Source of the DNA: Todiramphus chloris collaris
Lineage: Eukaryota > Chordata > Aves > Coraciiformes > Alcedinidae
Direction of reading: 5' to 3'
Assembly: GCA_025345505.1 (NCBI GenBank)
Contig: JANVCC010000011.1
Location: 4,664,602 to 4,728,601, forward strand
DNA: 64,000 bases
The notes beneath the pieces were generated by a model. The model had not been told where the DNA came from. It ran no database searches and was given only the letters and a program-made list of their open reading frames with translations. A program made the translations under genes and the position numbers. Below are positions 23,458 through 37,400 of the stretch, one piece after another (within the stretch, counting starts at the first letter, position 1; each line of letters opens with the position of its first letter).

Positions 23458-24130
23458 TGAAAGCATCCTTACGGAGAAGGACTTATAGGTACTTCTGGAT
23501 TAAATGCTGGACATGAGCCAGTAATGTTTGTCCACAGCCCAGAAGACCAACTGTATGTTGGTCTGCATGAGAGGAAGAGGGGACAGCAGATCGAGGGAGG
23601 TGATTCTGCCACTCTACTCCACTCTGGTGAGACCCCACCTGGAATGCTGTGTCCAGTTCTGGAGTCCTCAGCACAGAAAAGACATAGACCTGTTTGAGCA
23701 GATTCAGAGAAGAGCCATGAAAATGATCAGAAGGGTAGAACACCTCTCCTATGAAGAAAGGTTTAAAGAGTTGGAGAAGAGAAGGCCCCAGGGAGACCTT
23801 ATTTTCAGCCTTTCAATACTTAAAGGGCACTTACAGGAAGAGTGGGGAGAAACTTTAGCAGGGCTAAAGTGATAGGACAAAGGGTGATGGTTTTCAGTGA
23901 AGACACAGGTGATTCAGATTAATTATAAGAAAGACATTTTTTACTATGAGGCTGGTGAAACACTGACATAGGTTGCCCAGAGAGGTCACAAAATCCCCAT
24001 CATTGGAAACATTCAAGGCCAGGTTGGATAGGGCAACCTGATCTAGTTAAAGATGTCCCTGCTCACTGCATGGGGAGTCGAATGGATGATCTATAAAGGT
24101 TCCTTCCTACCCAAATTATTCTATGATTCT
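23453..24130 (+). mobile_element. CR1 LINE, 3' piece of the split copy
   Basis: Continuation of the CR1 at 22490-22657. It includes GGAGAAGGACTTATAGG, GACATGAGCCAGTAATG, a readable ORF2 C-terminal stretch at 23528-23872 ([20 protein letters not shown]) and the 3' end with ACCCAAATTATTCTATG ATTCTA octamers. Many substitutions and an early stop in ORF2 (TGA after 'LAGLK') mark it as dead. Confidence 0.93.
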
Positions 24131-27100
24131 AAATGACCTGACTTCTGTTTGTGCAGGGGTCTCTTGTAATTAATGGATTCTACTAGTAGGTGAGTATTTC
24201 TAAATGGGAAATCTATCTCCTACATAAGTTTTACCGACCCAGGATTCCATCCAACATTTTGAGTGTAGAGCTAGGGATGACTCAGCTCATGCAACACAGT
24301 ATAAGTTAAGTCATAGTCAGAAGTTTTATAGAAAATACGCAGGATTTCCAGTTCGGATCCATTCTTCTAGCAAGCAGATGCTGTCAAGCACAGATCACAA
24401 AGAAAAGATGTTTTCATTCACACAGAATGATTGTGTCAATTCACCTATTAAGCAGAATTCTACCTTTTGCAAAAAATATGAGTTGAGTTTTGAATTAAAC
24501 ACTTTGTGTTATTCCATTTCATTTCAAACCATAGCAGTATCTACATAGTCTAAAGTTATTGTGTACCAACTGAGGACCTACACCACTGTTTGTAAAAACT
24601 CTAGTTTGTGAAAACAACGCATAGTTTTATTGGCATTTTACCAACGGAAACAGCAAAAGCCAAGACTCATAATATACATTGCAGTGTTATTAGGAAACAT
24701 TTCCATCTTGTGCTAAATTCACTCATTCTTCACTACAGCATGTGATCACAAAGTGTGAGAGCAATGCCAGAGACTGATGCTATCAAACCTCTGTCATCCT
24801 CTCCCACAAGGTATGACGTGTAAGACTATAAAGCCTGCCATAGCAGCTGGGAAACAAAGGACCCTCTAGCCCAAAGGCATCCTTCCAAAAATAGCCAAAA
24901 CCAGTAACTATTTTTATGGAAAGGATGTAATAAAAAAAGGCTTACTTCCTCAGAACACTCTCTGAACTCCTACAGACTGTGGCTCAGGGAAGTCCTGAAC
25001 TGGAGGTATTATCTCTTTATTTGATACCTTGTGATGGATTTCTCTTCTGTGAGTTTTTCTAGTGAATTTTTGAATTCATATAAACTTAATACCCACAGAC
25101 ATGGATTTCACAGCCTGTTTACATGCTGCATAAACAGTATTTTACAAACTTGCCAGCTACTATTGGTAACAAACGCTGGAAGCTCAATAGCATAGCTTCC
25201 TTTATCTATTAGGCTTCTTTAACTAGTCAGTACTTCAGGGAAGTAGAGGGGCAGAGACCTCTTCCTGGAGCTCCTTTAGTATTCAACAATTGTATGTGTG
25301 TTCCCTATTCCAATTAAAAGACACCTGCACAATACCACAATCTTCTTTACAAACTCAATTGAATTTGTTTTAAAAATGCATTTTAATGAAAGGGAGACAT
25401 TATCTCTGATTTCTGTACAATTGTAAACAGGCAACTAGGAGAAAAAATATTAATATCACTCTCTGAGGAGGAAGCAACAACTTTGAATTAAGATAGTCCT
25501 TACTCAAAGGATTATTCTTAAATAGAAACATGAGGAAAAAGGAAAGTGAAAACCTGAAGTTATTACTGCTGCTTTCATACATCCTTCAATGAGAAAACTA
25601 TAAAGATGTTGTAGTAAGAAATCTTTTGTGAATACTGTAAATCCAGAAAATGTACCTATTAAAAGAGAATCCTCTTGTATAAAATCAAGGAAATACAAGT
25701 GATCTGACATTATCATTTGCCTGGTGAGACCATTATCCAGTTGCAAAAAGCAACTGTGTTATCCTTCAATCATTATACTGTAGAATAAAGAAAGAAAACC
25801 TTTCCCAATGACTTCATGCCATTTACTTCTTGCTGTTCATCTGTTATCTTGATTACATTATTAAAATGATCATGATGTAATGCTGACATTACTTTTTGTA
25901 CACCAGCAGTTTAAGGCTTACAATGTATATAGATTGCTTTTCTGTATTATCATGGCATTTAACTAGTATTGCACATCTTCCTTCCTGATACCACTATGCT
26001 GTTCTGTGGAAATAAATTAACAAAAATGGCCAGGGCATAACCTCTTATGCATAATTTATATGTCTCCATAATTAATAGCTGTGTCTCAGACACAAATTAG
26101 TCATTCTAAGTAATGAGACTTTTCTTTAGAAAAATGTGTTTCATCTCACACCAATGCATGGGTTATTTGGAGATATTTATTCCTTTAAAATTACTAGTAC
26201 ATAAAAAAAAAATTCATAAGTACCATCATTTTTATCATTTAAATATTATTTTTATATACTTGTTTTCTTGTGTGATGATTCCATTTTTCTTTTATCGGTT
26301 ATTCTTTCTTCAATTGCAAGCAAAAATACGTTTGGATAAATTGCACATGAAATTACTTATTGCTGCTTAAATCTGCTGGAGGTTTAAAAGGAACATACCC
26401 TGCAGCAATTCTCATTCAAATTGGGTGAAGATCCCACCCCTTGTTAAATTCTGTGCTTTATTTCCTCTACACCAACATCCTGCAGCATATACAATAAACA
26501 GAATGACCCTGGAACTCATGAGAGGTTTTGCTGAATTGTAGCTGTTGTTCATTGACATAGATCCAGCAATCCTGAAACTATGTTTGTTTACAGGTCATGA
26601 AGGCTGAAGATACTGATGAATTATTTGTTTTCACCTCCTTTTTTCATTTACAGTTCCTGATATGAAAATGCCCCCTGGAAGGCTACATGCCTAAGGCACG
26701 AGAGCACTATACAGACCAGTAAATAAGGCAAGCTGCATACAGTCCTTTGACCTGAGGCCACTTAGTTTGGTATAGCATATATACTTTCATGTAAAAACAG
26801 GGAGGCCTCTTACCTTGCATATGGGAAAAATAGTCACCCCTGGATTGTGCTTTAAAAATGATGATACTATTTGCCATGATGACCTAAAACCATGCCAGAA
26901 AGTATGCTAATAATTAAACAGTTTGAACAATCGCAGGCCAGTGCTCACACCCCACTCATGTTTCCTTAATTAATATAGAAGTTAGTCAAATATTTTGGGT
27001 TAGGAACCTGACTGGCAGGCTAGGGTAGCAAGAACATCTATTACTCGCCCAAAGAGCACAAGGCTGAACATGAATGCAGTTGTTTTTCTAGTGCAGAAGC

Positions 27101-27635
27101 TGCAGATCCTTCTTTGCTTGCAGGCCTAAGAAAAGGCAGGAATACATATGCTTTTTGCTGAGACAGTTTAGTTAGTGAAAATTTTCTTTTATGGGAAGTG
27201 GAGTATACACACATTCTATATTTTTTCACCTCCAAAGGCACATCTGAGAAAACTTTTCTGCTTGGAAACAAGCATAACTATGGTTGTGGTGAATCAGTCT
27301 CTGGTGTCTGACACTGTTTACAAAATATTGCTTTAGTTCATATGAAATGGCAACATTTAATGACTAGTTATTTGGGATAATTTCTGGATGTACTCCACAA
27401 ATTCACGAACATTTAAACACTTCCTGAAAAGTAAATTATGTGCATGGGAAGTGACTGAGCTGGATCACTGAAATCAGCAATCACTTTGGAAAATGTTAAA
27501 CGATAAGTAGTTAACTAACACTAAATATTTGTACATTAACATTTTGTGACCCACCACCTACCTTGTTCTGCAACTGCTGACTGGTAAAAAATCATCAATT
27601 CCAAATATACAAAAAAAAACTTATTTCAAGAGGTT
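24131..27635. other. Unique non-coding sequence
   Basis: About 3.5 kb without a recognisable gene or repeat. Frames up to 85 codons occur on both strands without motifs. Confidence 0.55.
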
Positions 27636-27715
27636 TTTCCATTGTGCCTGATTTTTGCCCACTGAAGTCGATGGCAAAATTATCTTGGATTTAAAGGGCA
27701 CAGGATTAGGTCATT
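27636..27715. repeat. Probable ancient sauropsid repeat (near-palindromic)
   Basis: The order TGCCTGATTTTTGCCCACTG, AAGTCGATGGCAAAATTATC, TTGGATTTAAAGGGCACAGG, ATTAGGTC closely follows a repeat unit common in reptile and bird genomes. That unit pairs a 'GCC(C)ATTGAAGTCAATGG' arm with a reverse arm ending in 'GGATCAGGCC'. The two arms here are still partly complementary. It is old and diverged, and I cannot name the family. Confidence 0.5.
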
Positions 27716-30700
27716 AGTGTCTCCTAATCCATTTGTCCTAAACCTCCTAGAGAGAGACAAGCGCTGTAACTGTAGAAGATAAGACATTTGTTTTAATTTT
27801 GCTTATTTGAGGTAACAAAATCTGGCACCAAATGCATTTGTGTGTCTGGGTGTAATTATTCTCCTTTCAAAGAACTGCTACTTCTCTCTCGCCTCAGGAC
27901 CATTAAGGTGTTAAGTACAAAGACACAGCTTGATGGAAGTAGGCTCCAGACAGTCTGAGATGTGAAGAAGCAGCCTGGTGAGAGTTACCACATCAGACTG
28001 TTGATTAAACAAAGGTAACTCAGTACCTTACCACCAACGGGGAGTGTGAGGAGGGGTGAGAGGCAGAGGAAAAAAAGCGAGGCAGAAAATCCTGCCCATC
28101 CTATTCCTCACAAAACTGTTTCCCATTCATTTTCTTCTCCTGTAACCTCTTTTAAGTCTGAAGTTTGCTATTTCTATTGAATGTAATCACAGCTTTGTTG
28201 TCTGCAACAACTTACAAGGTAGAGATAGGCAAAGAAAGAAGCTGGAGGTAAAAGTTTCCATATCAATAGCGGCTCTGTATGTATGATCATGGGTTTGCAG
28301 CACTGCCACCCACACCTTCCACCTACTCTCCCATTAGTCGACAAGGACAATCAGTCATCTCATCACAGAAACAGATTCAAGAAAGATGCCTCTATCTTCA
28401 CAGTAAATTGACCTGGATATTAAAATGCAAATCCGTCATGATAAACCTCTGGAAATCTACTTAGATAATAACAACAAATGTGAAGCTAGCCTAAGGCTTT
28501 GAATAATGACTTTGAAAATAATTCCAGAAAAGGATTTTTCCCCCCTTGTTTACTTCCTTTCCATTAATTTCATGAATCCAGCATCTTTCTGTATTCTCCA
28601 ACAGCATCTGCAGACTAACCTGTGGCAAGTGGGAAGAAAAGAAACAGTCAGGTGCTCTGGAGCTGTACATCAGCATATGACCAGGGGGGTGCAATTGGAG
28701 CAGTCTAACTTGACCTCGCCTGCTCATACTGGGCATTTGTGCTGTCACCTCCAGTGGTCTATTACCTGGGGTACTTTGTGACTTGAACATGGCAGTGTTC
28801 ACAGCCAGACATGTATGCTACCTGATGCTGCTCAACTATCAGCTCTGTAAGGTCTCAATAAGTGTGTGCAGAAGGTCTAAAAAGTAATATTTAAGATATA
28901 TTGAACTGAAAGGAAAATTTTTTATTTCCCCTTGGGCTTCGGCTTTACAAAGAAAATCCCATAATTTGAGAAGACAATCTTTTTACTTATGTATATCAGA
29001 GATGATACTGGTTTTGAGACACTATGTTAAGACTAATAAAATTTTGTTTCAGAAACATGCTGGTAGAGGATTCAGACATCTTTTGTGATGGAGATTATTT
29101 GCCATTTTGTGTGTGTGTGGTCACAAAAGGTGGCCTTTGGCTTAAATATGTCCAGGGTTGTGAGGGATTGGTGGTAAGCAGCTGTATCTCTTCTTCTACA
29201 GAAACTGATAATAGAGAAAGCACATACCAATGGAGGTCACAAGGTTATTGCCAAGACCTTGTTAGATCTGTTAAAGAGTTTATAACTTAAATAATATCTA
29301 TTTTTACCATGGTAAACCCCAACTAGACAGATCTCATAAATACAGATCCTTTCTGATAACTGTTGGAAACAGCTGTCCATATGGAATAATTTTAGTAGGC
29401 ATTGAATACTGCAAGATTCCATGTCTGTGAAGTGGATTTCAGGATCTGTCTATAAACCAATCAAGTTCTTTTGATTCCTTCTCTCTTTCACTGGAAACTG
29501 TATTACAGACAACAATGCAATAAATTGTGAAGTCACATCAAGAGATAAGTTACTCCTTTCTGGTTGTTATTCCCATGAACACTGCAGACCCACCATTTCT
29601 CATTTGTGTGGTACATAGAAGCACCATCAGTAATGGCATAAGATACTACACAAACACTCTTCATTCTAACAATAGAAAAGAATATATCATTCACTGTAGC
29701 AACTCCCATCTTTACTTCATCAGATTATACTTTCTTTTAATTCAGGGACACTCTTAGAAGAAACAAAAAAAAAAAAAAGAATGGCCCAGGCATAATGAAG
29801 AATATGTGTGAAATATCCACTGTGAGAATGGAAGCAGGAAGCATCCTCCAGTGTCACCACCTTTCCAACTGACCCCACCAAGCCTCCAAAAATATATAAG
29901 GTCTTATTTGCAATTACAAAGATATTTTTGCCAAAGGAAGTGAAGTGGGGATTTATAGGAAAAAAAAAACAGATCTGAATTTATAGAAAAAAAAATGGAT
30001 GAGAGGAAGAGAGCAAGTCAAGGTTAAGGCTGAGATGGAGGTCTGGCATGTAAATGTTTTAGAAATTTGGGCCTTGACTGTGATTGGCATCAATTATCAT
30101 TCTCATCCAACAGGTCCCTGTCCTTTTTAACTGCAAGTTTAGAGTAAGGAAAACAATAAAGATTTCACTTACAAAATTTTATTCTCCTTGATTCATCAGG
30201 AAAGTAACTCTGCAAACAGTTTTCATGGTTTCCAAGATGAAAATAGGTCTCTGTAGGTATTTATCAAATAAAAGTCATCTTTTCTCCTTAGCACTCTACA
30301 TCATTAAATCATCAGCTCTCATAACAAGGACAATGTGAAGTGCTGAAATGATGGAATGCAGGCTGGGATGCACAAACAGGAAGTGTATTCTCAACATACC
30401 ATTGGGTGAGCCAGTGGAGCAAAGACTGGCAGCATACCTGTCCTGATGAAACCTGATTGATAACAGGGGCTGATTATTTATAGCAGGCTTTATGATACGA
30501 CTTTTCATAGAACTTCATGCAGGAAAGTACAAACTCAGCTCATTATTTTTTTCTTGTCCTGAACCAAGGCTCCACATCTAAAATGCTCTTGTTAGGGTGG
30601 ATAAAGACCCTATTCTTAAGAAGTAGCATCCTTTATCAAACCTGTTTCTCCATCTGCAGGTGAGATCTTATTTCATTTGACTTGTGAAGAGTCATCAGTG

Positions 30701-31447
30701 CCCAAACTAATATTTTAAAGTTGATAAGGATGCACAGCTTTGCCAATCCAAGAAAAGCACTTAGTTTGACCCAGTATAAATAAAACAGTTGCAATCTTAG
30801 TTGACATCCTTGAGACTTAAAGCCTGGAGAAAAGGTGAATTTCTCTAGTCTATACTAAGCAAAAAATATAATTAGGTACAGTTTGACAAAGGTTGGAAAG
30901 AGTAGTTAGAAGACTATTTTATGATTCCTTGGTTGCTAATAAGAGCTCTTGGGTTGTGTGTGAAAATACTTGAAGTAATTTAAATACTTGTTGCTGGACC
31001 ACATTGCTAAGAATCTAAGAAAATTTTTTCAGAAGCTTGGAAACTGGGCAGGAGTGAATTGAAGACCTTAAGAACCAAGGACCTGGCCAAAGTTTTCTGG
31101 CTAGTATAGAGAAGTAACACCCTTTATGAGTAAATTACTAGGTGTAATAACTAAATGAAGCCCCAAGTGTCTAAATGTAACTTGTTTAACTCGTACATTT
31201 GCTTTAAATTCTTTCTACAGCTATAACCTGAGGTGTATGGCTCACCTCTACAGCAACAAAAAAAACATGCTTATAATGACAACTTTCTGCATAACTACAA
31301 GCAAAGATACTGAATATCTTTATTATGGACTTAATCAAATAAGTTGTCATTTTTACTTGGTCCTGATATAAGCACAGGGTTACATACATTTAAAGAAATC
31401 TAGGCCTACTTTCCCTTTTCTCTACTATCCTACTACCTGTCTCCAGG

Positions 31448-31467
31448 AAAAAAAAAAAAAAAAAAAA
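31448..31467. repeat. A20 homopolymer
   Basis: Uninterrupted run of 20 A. No matching direct repeats were seen on the two sides. Confidence 0.9.
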
Positions 31468-34400
31468 TTCATATTTCATTGTAAAAAGTATGTGATTAGT
31501 AAAACTGATAAGAAAAGGAAGAATCTGAAATCACATCATGTCTTGTATTTTCTTTCAAGCAGTGTGAGTTTTATGGACTTTGTATTACATGGAGATGGAC
31601 TCAGTTACAGTAAGCTGTTCCACCATTCAGCCTCCCTGGGTGCATTGTCACAGAGAATTACAAATACTTTTGCTCTCCTTGTAGATGAAGCAGAGAAATC
31701 TTTCTACAGAGGGAGCTACATTGCTTACATCTACAGCTGTAGGATAATATTGAGCTCTTTGCTGTTTCCGTTTCTCCCCCTAATACTTTCTAGTTAAGAG
31801 ACACAGCAATTCTGCAGATCATGAAAACAGTAAATCTTTTTTATTCTTCTTTTCTCAAACTGGGCATGTCTGTGCATATAGAATTTATAAAAAATAAGTG
31901 GTACCAGTATTCTTTCTGTATGAATTACAATGGAGTCAATTTGCTCCTAAAAAGTGGTTGTGCCAGAGAGTGTATGTTATGAGTCAATCCTTTTCCCTTC
32001 AGGAGATTCTTCTCCAAAAGCTGCCTGTCCAAAAATGGTACCTCCTGATTCTTCAGGAAGTTATATTTTTATGTTCACATGAAAGGCTCAGAGCACATAA
32101 ATCATCCAAGACTGAAATTTTAACTAACTTTAGCTATGTATGTTCAGAACAAAGTCTAAGACAGCAAGCTAAGCTCTTCCAAAAGTCAGTAGCAAGGCTG
32201 AGGCACTTCTGAGTGATGGATGTTAAAATATGTATGCAGTTCTGGAAGAACTTTCATTGTCTAAGGACTAGTCTATGGATGTATGAAGGTAGTAAACTTA
32301 TAGCTGAAGTCAGGTGTAACAATCCTACACTTAGAATCTACCTGAAGATATCTACTGCTGGGGATGGTTAGTAACATAAAAACCTAATTCTCAGGATAAC
32401 TGGTGGTTAGTTGGAAAAATAATACGCCTCATTTTATTTGAAACCAGAATGTGTTTGATATGTGAATTGTTGACAATGGACTTTCTCATTGCCATTTTTA
32501 CAGAGTAATATTTTCAAAGCAGACCATTCTTTGGAATTAGTTTTTCCAAATAGATTACAGGCTGAAATTAAAGATGTCCCAGATATACTTGTACAACAAA
32601 AAGCCTGATAAACCCAAAGATATAGAGTTTGGGGACTGCAGGTATTTTGATAAGCTAGTCTTTGCCTTCACAGAATAGTATCAACTTGCTTTTCTAGTTA
32701 ATTCTTTCAATTATTGCCTGTCCTATTTAGAAATAATGTCAGTACCACAGTAGCCTTATTAAAAGAATTCTTATTATGAGGAAATCAACCCAAATGATAC
32801 GGAGTTTTAAATCATCATTCGACTGCTTCAGCAGTCTTCAAAAACTGAAGGCACTACCTTGTGGTTAAATTCTTTTTACAAGAAAAAATTTCACTGTTGT
32901 CGTGAATACAACTGCTTCAATGTGAATATCTGCCATTAGCCCAACAGTTTCTGAAGGCCACCACTAGGTGAAGGCTTCTTAGGGAAGTAGGTAAAGGCAC
33001 TTATGCTGCTCTAAGAATGAGACACTGAGATAAAGCTGTCTTTGTCAGCAGAAGTGGATAAGAAAGTGCAAAGTTATGCTAGAAAAACAGTGGAAAAAAT
33101 GGTTGAGGAAAATCTTGCTTGGAACACTTCTCCACTGCCAAGGTGATCAAGAAGAAAGTGAAGGGAAACAACAGCTGTGAGGAGATTTTATTCCTTGTTT
33201 ATAGGATTTGGGCATCTTCTAACTAGTCTCTGATACTGAATCTTCTCAAAGGTAGGAGAAAGTGAGTGGATACCTTCTGGAAGGTTTCTATCTGGGCATG
33301 GAGAATGTTGTCATATTCTCAGGAATCCTCTCTCTTCTGGTTGCTCTACAACTTTTAACATTAAAGTAGCCTGGATTAAGACCACATATAAAACTGTGTA
33401 GACAGCAAACAGAATACTGTCCAAAAGCTAATTCTGTGAAAACACCTGTATTTATGTGGGTCAGTAAATATATAAGTCTGCTAGGTTTGTATGATAAATA
33501 AATTAAGATCCCTTTTAAATACATGGCCCTTTAAATACACAGATGTTAAGAGATAGCTACTGTTCAGTAATTTTTATAAAAATTTTATCCTGGGATTTAT
33601 AGCAAAATTTAGCTCAGTTGTTAATATTTGTATACATGATTAAAGCTTAGAGATTACAAACTTCTTTATAAATTTAATAGAGTTCACTCGCAGGTTTAAC
33701 ACCATTGCAGGTCTTAATCACAAAACATGTACTGAAATCCCTGCCATAGGTTAGTACAAAATCAGTGTATCTAAAAGTAACTAAGTAGAAATTTAACATA
33801 ACGTCTGCACAAGCACTAAAACTGATGCTAGAATTTCAATATTAATTATGTCGATAGAAATAAAAATCTATAGGTCACAAAATAACTGAAGGAGTTTAAA
33901 TCATTTTGCTGGCTGCATACAGATTTTTAAAGCGCTCTGTGTGTCAAGATGGATGATACATGGAACTGAATCCAACAGAAGCATCACATTTTTCATAACA
34001 AATTTGGAGATGATGTGATAAAGCAATATGTACATATGCAAATCAGAGCTCTTATAAATGAAAAATGCACAATAAACTTTACTTAAATAAGTTTAAAAAC
34101 CGCACCTCACACCATTTTCCTACAGATAGCATTTTACATCAAGTAAAATTAGAAAAATAAGATGCTTACAGTAGCACAGCATTTTACAGATAATTTATTT
34201 TCTAAGCATGAGCTTAGAAATCTAGCCATTTCTATTCATGTTTTTTTCCTCTCACTGCAAGTATCTTAATAATGAAGAATGCCTTTTTTTTTCCCTGAGT
34301 TATCATATAAATATAAATGTTCCAAAGTATTTATTCAATCATGTATGAGCTCTCATTTTAATAAGTTTGCAACAGTTACATATCCTTGTTGTTCTCTCGT

Positions 34401-37400
34401 AATGCTAACAATGTACTTAAATCCTTTATTTCTTTAGTATTCACAGTAGATATACATTGTCTAAATTAGCATACTGGAATGTCACAATCAAGATGCTTGT
34501 CAAATGATGACAAAATATACCAAGAAATAAAAATACTAGAATGTGTCATTGAGATGAAGGAGTAAAGCTGGAAAGACATTTTTCAATTAAACAACCTAAA
34601 AAAAAACCCCAAAAAACCAAAATTGCTCATTTGCTGAACCTGAAACATTTCACTTCATTTGACATGTCTAGATTTTGACAGACTTTCACTGAGTTCAAAA
34701 CAAGCTGTGGAGGGAGAACTTTCTGCCTTGATGGTGTTTCTGTTCCAGTACTTGAAGACCTTGAAACTCTTTAACATTTATATTCTTGTCAATTGTTCAA
34801 GCTGTGAAATTTGTGATGAAAAAAATCAATTTTCCTGAAGAGCTGCAGGGCCCAGTAACTTTCTAATTCATCAGAAATTCAAAAGATATTCCCATCTGAA
34901 ACAAAACCATGTACATAATTTTTGGCAAACTCAAAATCTAGATCCTAATCTCATTCTCATTTGAGGAAATAAAGAATTGTACAATAGTGTTCAGCTGAAG
35001 AAACTTCGGAAATCTTACTGTAGCTTTTGGAACTGCAGCATTTGATTAGCTGAAAGATAAGGAGATGGATTTACTGTTTTTAACTAAAAGTTCTTCTCCA
35101 TGCCCCTTTAAACAGTCTACTAGATTATATTAAAAGAAAAGGCTTTAAATACAAAATTTGTGTCTGATATATATAAAAAAAACCCAACCAACAATATGTG
35201 GGGCTAATGTAAATTATTACAATCCTTAAGGGAAAAGACAAAAGACATAGTAGACTGTGATAATGATGACAGGAAAACACCCTGTACTGAAGACTTGAGG
35301 GAGGCAATGTTGAAAGGAACAAATTGATCCGGTTGTAAAAAAGTAGATCATTCTGCAATAGCAGTCAGATAAGAAAGGTTTATATAAAAATGGAGAAAAG
35401 CAGACACACACACAAGGATATTTTATTCCATTTTCAAAACCTGGTGACTCTGTGAAGAATGCTAACAAAGTTTCAGAAACACAGCTCTGAAATATACTTC
35501 AAGGTGTGCAAGAACAGTCTCAAAAACAGAATACTTTTATATATGATCAAAGTGAAGCTGTGTGTGAGCTAATAGTATCTTTCCAACAAAGAAACACAGT
35601 ATCAGATCTCAGTCAGTCAATATTCTGGCCCAGATTATGTAGTCACATAAACTGTTCTATCAAGGAGGATGCAATTGCTCACCCCTTCCAGGTCAGTTGT
35701 CCATTCTGGTACACAGTTATAGAAGTGAATAAATGTGAAATACCTTAAAAGATTCAAGGTACTGCTTCAAATATTTCATACATGTTTTAGTTACATTATC
35801 TGCTTTAAATATTAATTTTGTCAGTGACTACAAGGTATAAATGCCAGAAGTATTTTATGAGATAGTCCCATGAACCAATGCTGAAACATTGGCTTCTCTG
35901 TATTTAACAAGGTTAGGTTATTTTTCTAGTGTGAGATAGGAAGTGTTGTCTAAGGAAAGAATTTAAAATGTCTTGCATACTTCAAATTGGATTCATAAAG
36001 ATATAGAGAAAATGATTGAGAAATGGTGGTTTCTTAAGCTTACACATGACATCTGAGCTTCTGTTACGTCTGCACATGCTTTCAAGGGCTACTTCACTGC
36101 TGAGGTAAATATGTTTAAGCTCATATATTTTTACCTTGCAACTGAGTTTCATTAAGTATAAAGATAATTACAATGATCATCCAATGGGGGATAATCTCGC
36201 ATGTCACCATAGCTGTTTCAGTTTACACTTCTCTATTATTTCATAAACATTCCTGCAATAACAGCAAAAATAGACACATAAAATGCTTGTTACTCTATTT
36301 GTTATAGATCCATGTTGTTCTAGTTATAGGGAAGGAATTACAGTTTGATATCTTGTTTAACAACCCCTAGCATCTCAACTAATGACCCTCTGAAGTGACA
36401 GACCATTTACTTTAATGTGCAGTTGACCATTCTTGAACTTTTGTGGGCTCCATACATAACTTGTGTGTCCCTTTTGCAAAGTCAGTTTCTCTATTTTAAG
36501 TTATGTTACTTAATTTTACGTTCCCTCTTAATGCTTCCTTCATGTGTTGACATTAGTAAAGAAATATGAATGTAAAACTGGGGTAGCAGAGTAGAGAATT
36601 AAAACCCACTGAAGATCAAGTAGGGGGCAATTATACACGTTTTACTAGGCTGAAACTTGTGTGAGCCAAAAAAGGAAAAACGGTCCATTTCCCTGAAAGA
36701 CACATAAGATAAGCAGGTTCTGATTATTATGCTTGGATGGGATTTCACATACACTTTCCATATATTACTACTCAAATTTTCGTCTAACCAAGGCAAATAA
36801 TTGCATTCAACGGGCATCTGGAAAAATTTGTATATTAGTTAAAGTTTGTCTAAATGAAAAACTGATTATTCTTGTAGAAGAAAGTTTCACTTTTTTTTTT
36901 TTTTTCTCTGTGTCTTCATAATAAAATCTCTCAGGACAGCTGAAAAAAAGAACTTGAAATGTCTAATCTATAGACTTATAAAGAACTGCAAACAACCTAC
37001 ACAAGAAGTTATAACTCATGGAGGACAAAGAAAATGGTCTACATTTCAAGTAATGAATCAGGCTCTTCTCTGTTTTTATTTTAACTTTTATTTAAGATTG
37101 ACAGGATTACAGAGTTTTGAAACATTTCACAGTTGATTGGGTCTTTTGATTTAATTCTCTTTTATTTTTTAGAAATTGTGATTTATTCTAATGCATTGTC
37201 ATTGTCTCCAGCAAAAGTATATACATCCATTACTGATTCTACATAATACTCTGTAGTCTGGCATTATTTATTTTCAACAGATAGCAAGACTTGTTGCAAA
37301 AAGGAATAGAGTCTCCCATGCCAATCTGATTTTATTCCACATTTCTTTAGGTCTCTTCTGTTCAGAAAATTGACTTAGAAAACAATTGTGCTTTCAGTCA

